From the NCBI RefSeq assembly GCF_004362245.1, contig NZ_SNWM01000002.1, positions 1 to 64,000 on the forward strand: DNA of 64,000 nucleotides, read 5' to 3'. Numbering within the stretch: the first letter of the stretch is position 1; every line of letters begins with the position of its first letter. The stretch is from Pedobacter duraquae (GTDB taxonomy: Bacteria; Bacteroidota; Bacteroidia; Sphingobacteriales; Sphingobacteriaceae). The notes under the pieces are model-generated. The model made no database searches and had not been told where the DNA came from. It worked only from the letters and a program-made list of their open reading frames with translations. Below, in pieces: positions 62,282 through 64,000 of the stretch. Both the position numbers and the translations under genes were made by a program.

Positions 62282-64000
62282 ATGACATTCAATAGCGACA
62301 AGCACATTTGTGGAGTATCGGTACTCCGTGACGAAGAAAAGTTTTTAGATGAATGGTTAGTATATCATAAACGCTTAGGAATTAACCATTTTTTTCTTTT
62401 TGACAATGATCAAAAACAAAATTTAGGACTCTATCTACAACCCCACCATACGTATACAACCGTCATTCCATGGTTTGATTCTAATGCCGAAAAAACTCAG
62501 ATACAAGCATTTAGAATTGCTTTAAAAGATTACATTAATGAATTTGAATGGGTAATTTTCTTTGATGTGGACGAATTTGTTGTACTGCAGAGCGATCGCA
62601 ATTTAAAATATTTTTTATCTCGGTACCCAAATGCTACGGCTGTATCATTGAACTGGCATATTTTTGGACATAATGGTATGATAGAGGATCCTGAGAGATT
62701 GATTACCTCCAGTCTGGTAAAAAGAATGAGAAATATGAGCTCCGAAGTGAAAACGTTCACGAAAGTTGCTGCCATCTCATCAATCCAGTATCCACATTAT
62801 TGCGAACTCAAATTTGGGTTACGTATTAATAGCAGTGGCGAAGAATGCTCAAACACCATTTCTAAGATTTCAATTGCTAATATTAATCATTATCAATGTC
62901 GTTCGTATAACAGATGGATCAAACGTGCCGATCGGGGGGACGTAAATTTCCGGAAAGAGAATTGTCCGAATAGCGAATCTTGGCGACTAGATAAAGGACT
63001 TTTACAGAATAGATTTATTAAAGAGATCGCCAGAGGTCATAACGAAGTTATTGACAACCGACTTAAGCGGTTCCGATTTATACTTTTGAAAGAAATAAAT
63101 AAACTGAAGAGATTAAAACCTGAAATTTCATCTCATTTAGATGAGGAAACATTAATTCAAATTAGAGCTTTTCTAAACAACTTCGCTAAGTGGCTTATGG
63201 AAAACGTCGGAGATTTTTGCATAAGCAAACCTTTCGAATTCAAAATATCATGCTTAATATTTTTCATCAAATTCAAATCTTGTTTTAAAAACAAATCAGT
63301 CAATGCCTCAACGGATTTACTTTTTAAAAGTCTGATAACTGAAATGGATTCTGAAGCTGAAAATCACCTTTTTTCTCAAGCATTTCAATTTGGAAATACT
63401 ATAGAATATTTTGTAAAAAATTCTATGTTAAAAAAGGATACAAATAAATACCTGAGGGATATTGATACACTTGCTGAATTTCAGGTTTTAATGTATGAAA
63501 ATGGCAAAAAGCCCAAGCCAAAATTGTTTCTACAACAGCTTATATATCACCTATCGCGTTTAAGCAACCCAGTAAATGACTATTGGCATGATCAGGAGAG
63601 AATCAATCAAACATCGCTGGACAGTCTATGTTTAATGGACAAAGATTTAGATTTTTCTAGTCAGGATTATTTGTTCTTGCTTGAGTTTCTAGCGACTACA
63701 AATAATAATAACAGAAGCGCAGTCTTTGACACATACATTCAAAAATTCGTTCTTTCTAGACTGGATACAGCAATATCGGAGGTTATTAATCTTCCACATC
63801 CTAAGCTAAATTATTTAAAAATATTAACTTTTTTATACAAAATAGCATGCCGAGTCAGCTCAATTAAGTTAGATGAAGCCATCTCCTCAATAGAGGAAAA
63901 AGTTATCAAAATGAGAAGAGTACAAAATTTTTCGGATGATAACAATACTGCACTGTGGTGTAATTTTTATCTAACGCGTTACTTTGTTCATACCGAAGAT
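62282..64000 (+). CDS. GT92/DUF23-like glycosyltransferase, partial at window end
   Basis: A frame open from ATG 62282 to the last base (573 codons, no stop). The N-terminal ~250 residues match the glycosyltransferase family 92 pattern: CGVSVLRDEEKFLDEWLVYH, GINHFFLFDND, and the D-x-D block WVIFFDVDEFVVL near residue 95, with SLNWHIFGHNG after it. From about residue 260 on, the protein is a long helical extension with no known match. It follows the unknown protein gene by 36 bases on the same strand. Together with the enzyme at 60315 it suggests a glycan is added in this pathway. The true C-terminus is outside the window. Confidence 0.85.
   Translation, partial: MTFNSDKHICGVSVLRDEEKFLDEWLVYHKRLGINHFFLFDNDQKQNLGLYLQPHHTYTTVIPWFDSNAEKTQIQAFRIALKDYINEFEWVIFFDVDEFVVLQSDRNLKYFLSRYPNATAVSLNWHIFGHNGMIEDPERLITSSLVKRMRNMSSEVKTFTKVAAISSIQYPHYCELKFGLRINSSGEECSNTISKISIANINHYQCRSYNRWIKRADRGDVNFRKENCPNSESWRLDKGLLQNRFIKEIARGHNEVIDNRLKRFRFILLKEINKLKRLKPEISSHLDEETLIQIRAFLNNFAKWLMENVGDFCISKPFEFKISCLIFFIKFKSCFKNKSVNASTDLLFKSLITEMDSEAENHLFSQAFQFGNTIEYFVKNSMLKKDTNKYLRDIDTLAEFQVLMYENGKKPKPKLFLQQLIYHLSRLSNPVNDYWHDQERINQTSLDSLCLMDKDLDFSSQDYLFLLEFLATTNNNNRSAVFDTYIQKFVLSRLDTAISEVINLPHPKLNYLKILTFLYKIACRVSSIKLDEAISSIEEKVIKMRRVQNFSDDNNTALWCNFYLTRYFVHTED

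Noticed and set aside
40790..64000. LanC-type cyclase
   Set aside because: No protein with the zinc-binding Cys-His pattern of LanC is visible in the island part of the window.

Overview
The window looks like a chromosome segment of a Bacteroidetes bacterium, most likely family Sphingobacteriaceae (Pedobacter or Mucilaginibacter-like). The reasons are the TonB receptors with carboxypeptidase-like N-terminal domains, the BlaI/M56/TonB operon, a short histone H1-like protein, TAnnTTTG-type promoter elements, scarce Shine-Dalgarno sequences, LytTR regulators, and RiPP genes of the Bacteroidetes type. The genus is inferred; there is no rRNA or marker gene to fix it.

Layout. Positions 1-39,600 are ordinary core genome. 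In order: a YccF membrane protein, an AHSA1 protein and a stand-alone Hsp70-like ATPase; rpiA with a nucleoside-hydrolase-like and a DUF2911 protein; a bestrophin; a TlpA thioredoxin overlapping a membrane-anchored P-loop ATPase; a PAS/LuxR regulator; a methyltransferase; a histone H1-like protein; uxuA; an LD-carboxypeptidase; kup; a TesA-like esterase divergent from a YbbA/YbbP ABC system; a TonB receptor beside a six-gene assimilatory sulfate operon (28,041-30,122 first, then leftward to 22,907); proBA; a blaI/blaR1/TonB receptor group; and a PgpH-like HD phosphodiesterase followed by tRNA-Ser(GCT).

From the tRNA-Ser rightwards (39,600-64,000) the content changes to an accessory island. 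It starts with a C-terminally truncated tyrosine recombinase, contains an IS3-family remnant and long gene-poor stretches, becomes AT-richer to the right, and is open at the window end. It holds a RiPP locus. A LanB-type dehydratase is interrupted by an apparent frameshift. Two LytTR response regulators and a LytS-like kinase are present. Export genes are a C39-peptidase ABC transporter and an HlyD-like adaptor. Two paralogous proteins fuse a degenerate C39-like domain, a VKOR domain and a thioredoxin domain. Two Gly-Gly-leader peptides carry six core cysteines each, and there is a third, very short Thr-rich peptide ending in Cys. A secreted TlpA-like thioredoxin, a TonB-plug/MG2-like surface protein, two glycosyltransferases and an unknown protein coupled to one of them complete the set.

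Reading of the island: the two six-cysteine peptides are probably recognised through their Gly-Gly leaders, oxidised by the VKOR-thioredoxin fusions, possibly glycosylated, and cut and exported by the C39 transporter with its HlyD partner. The Thr-rich peptide is the best substrate candidate for the LanB. No LanC cyclase is visible. All of this is inference from gene content; no search or structure prediction was run.
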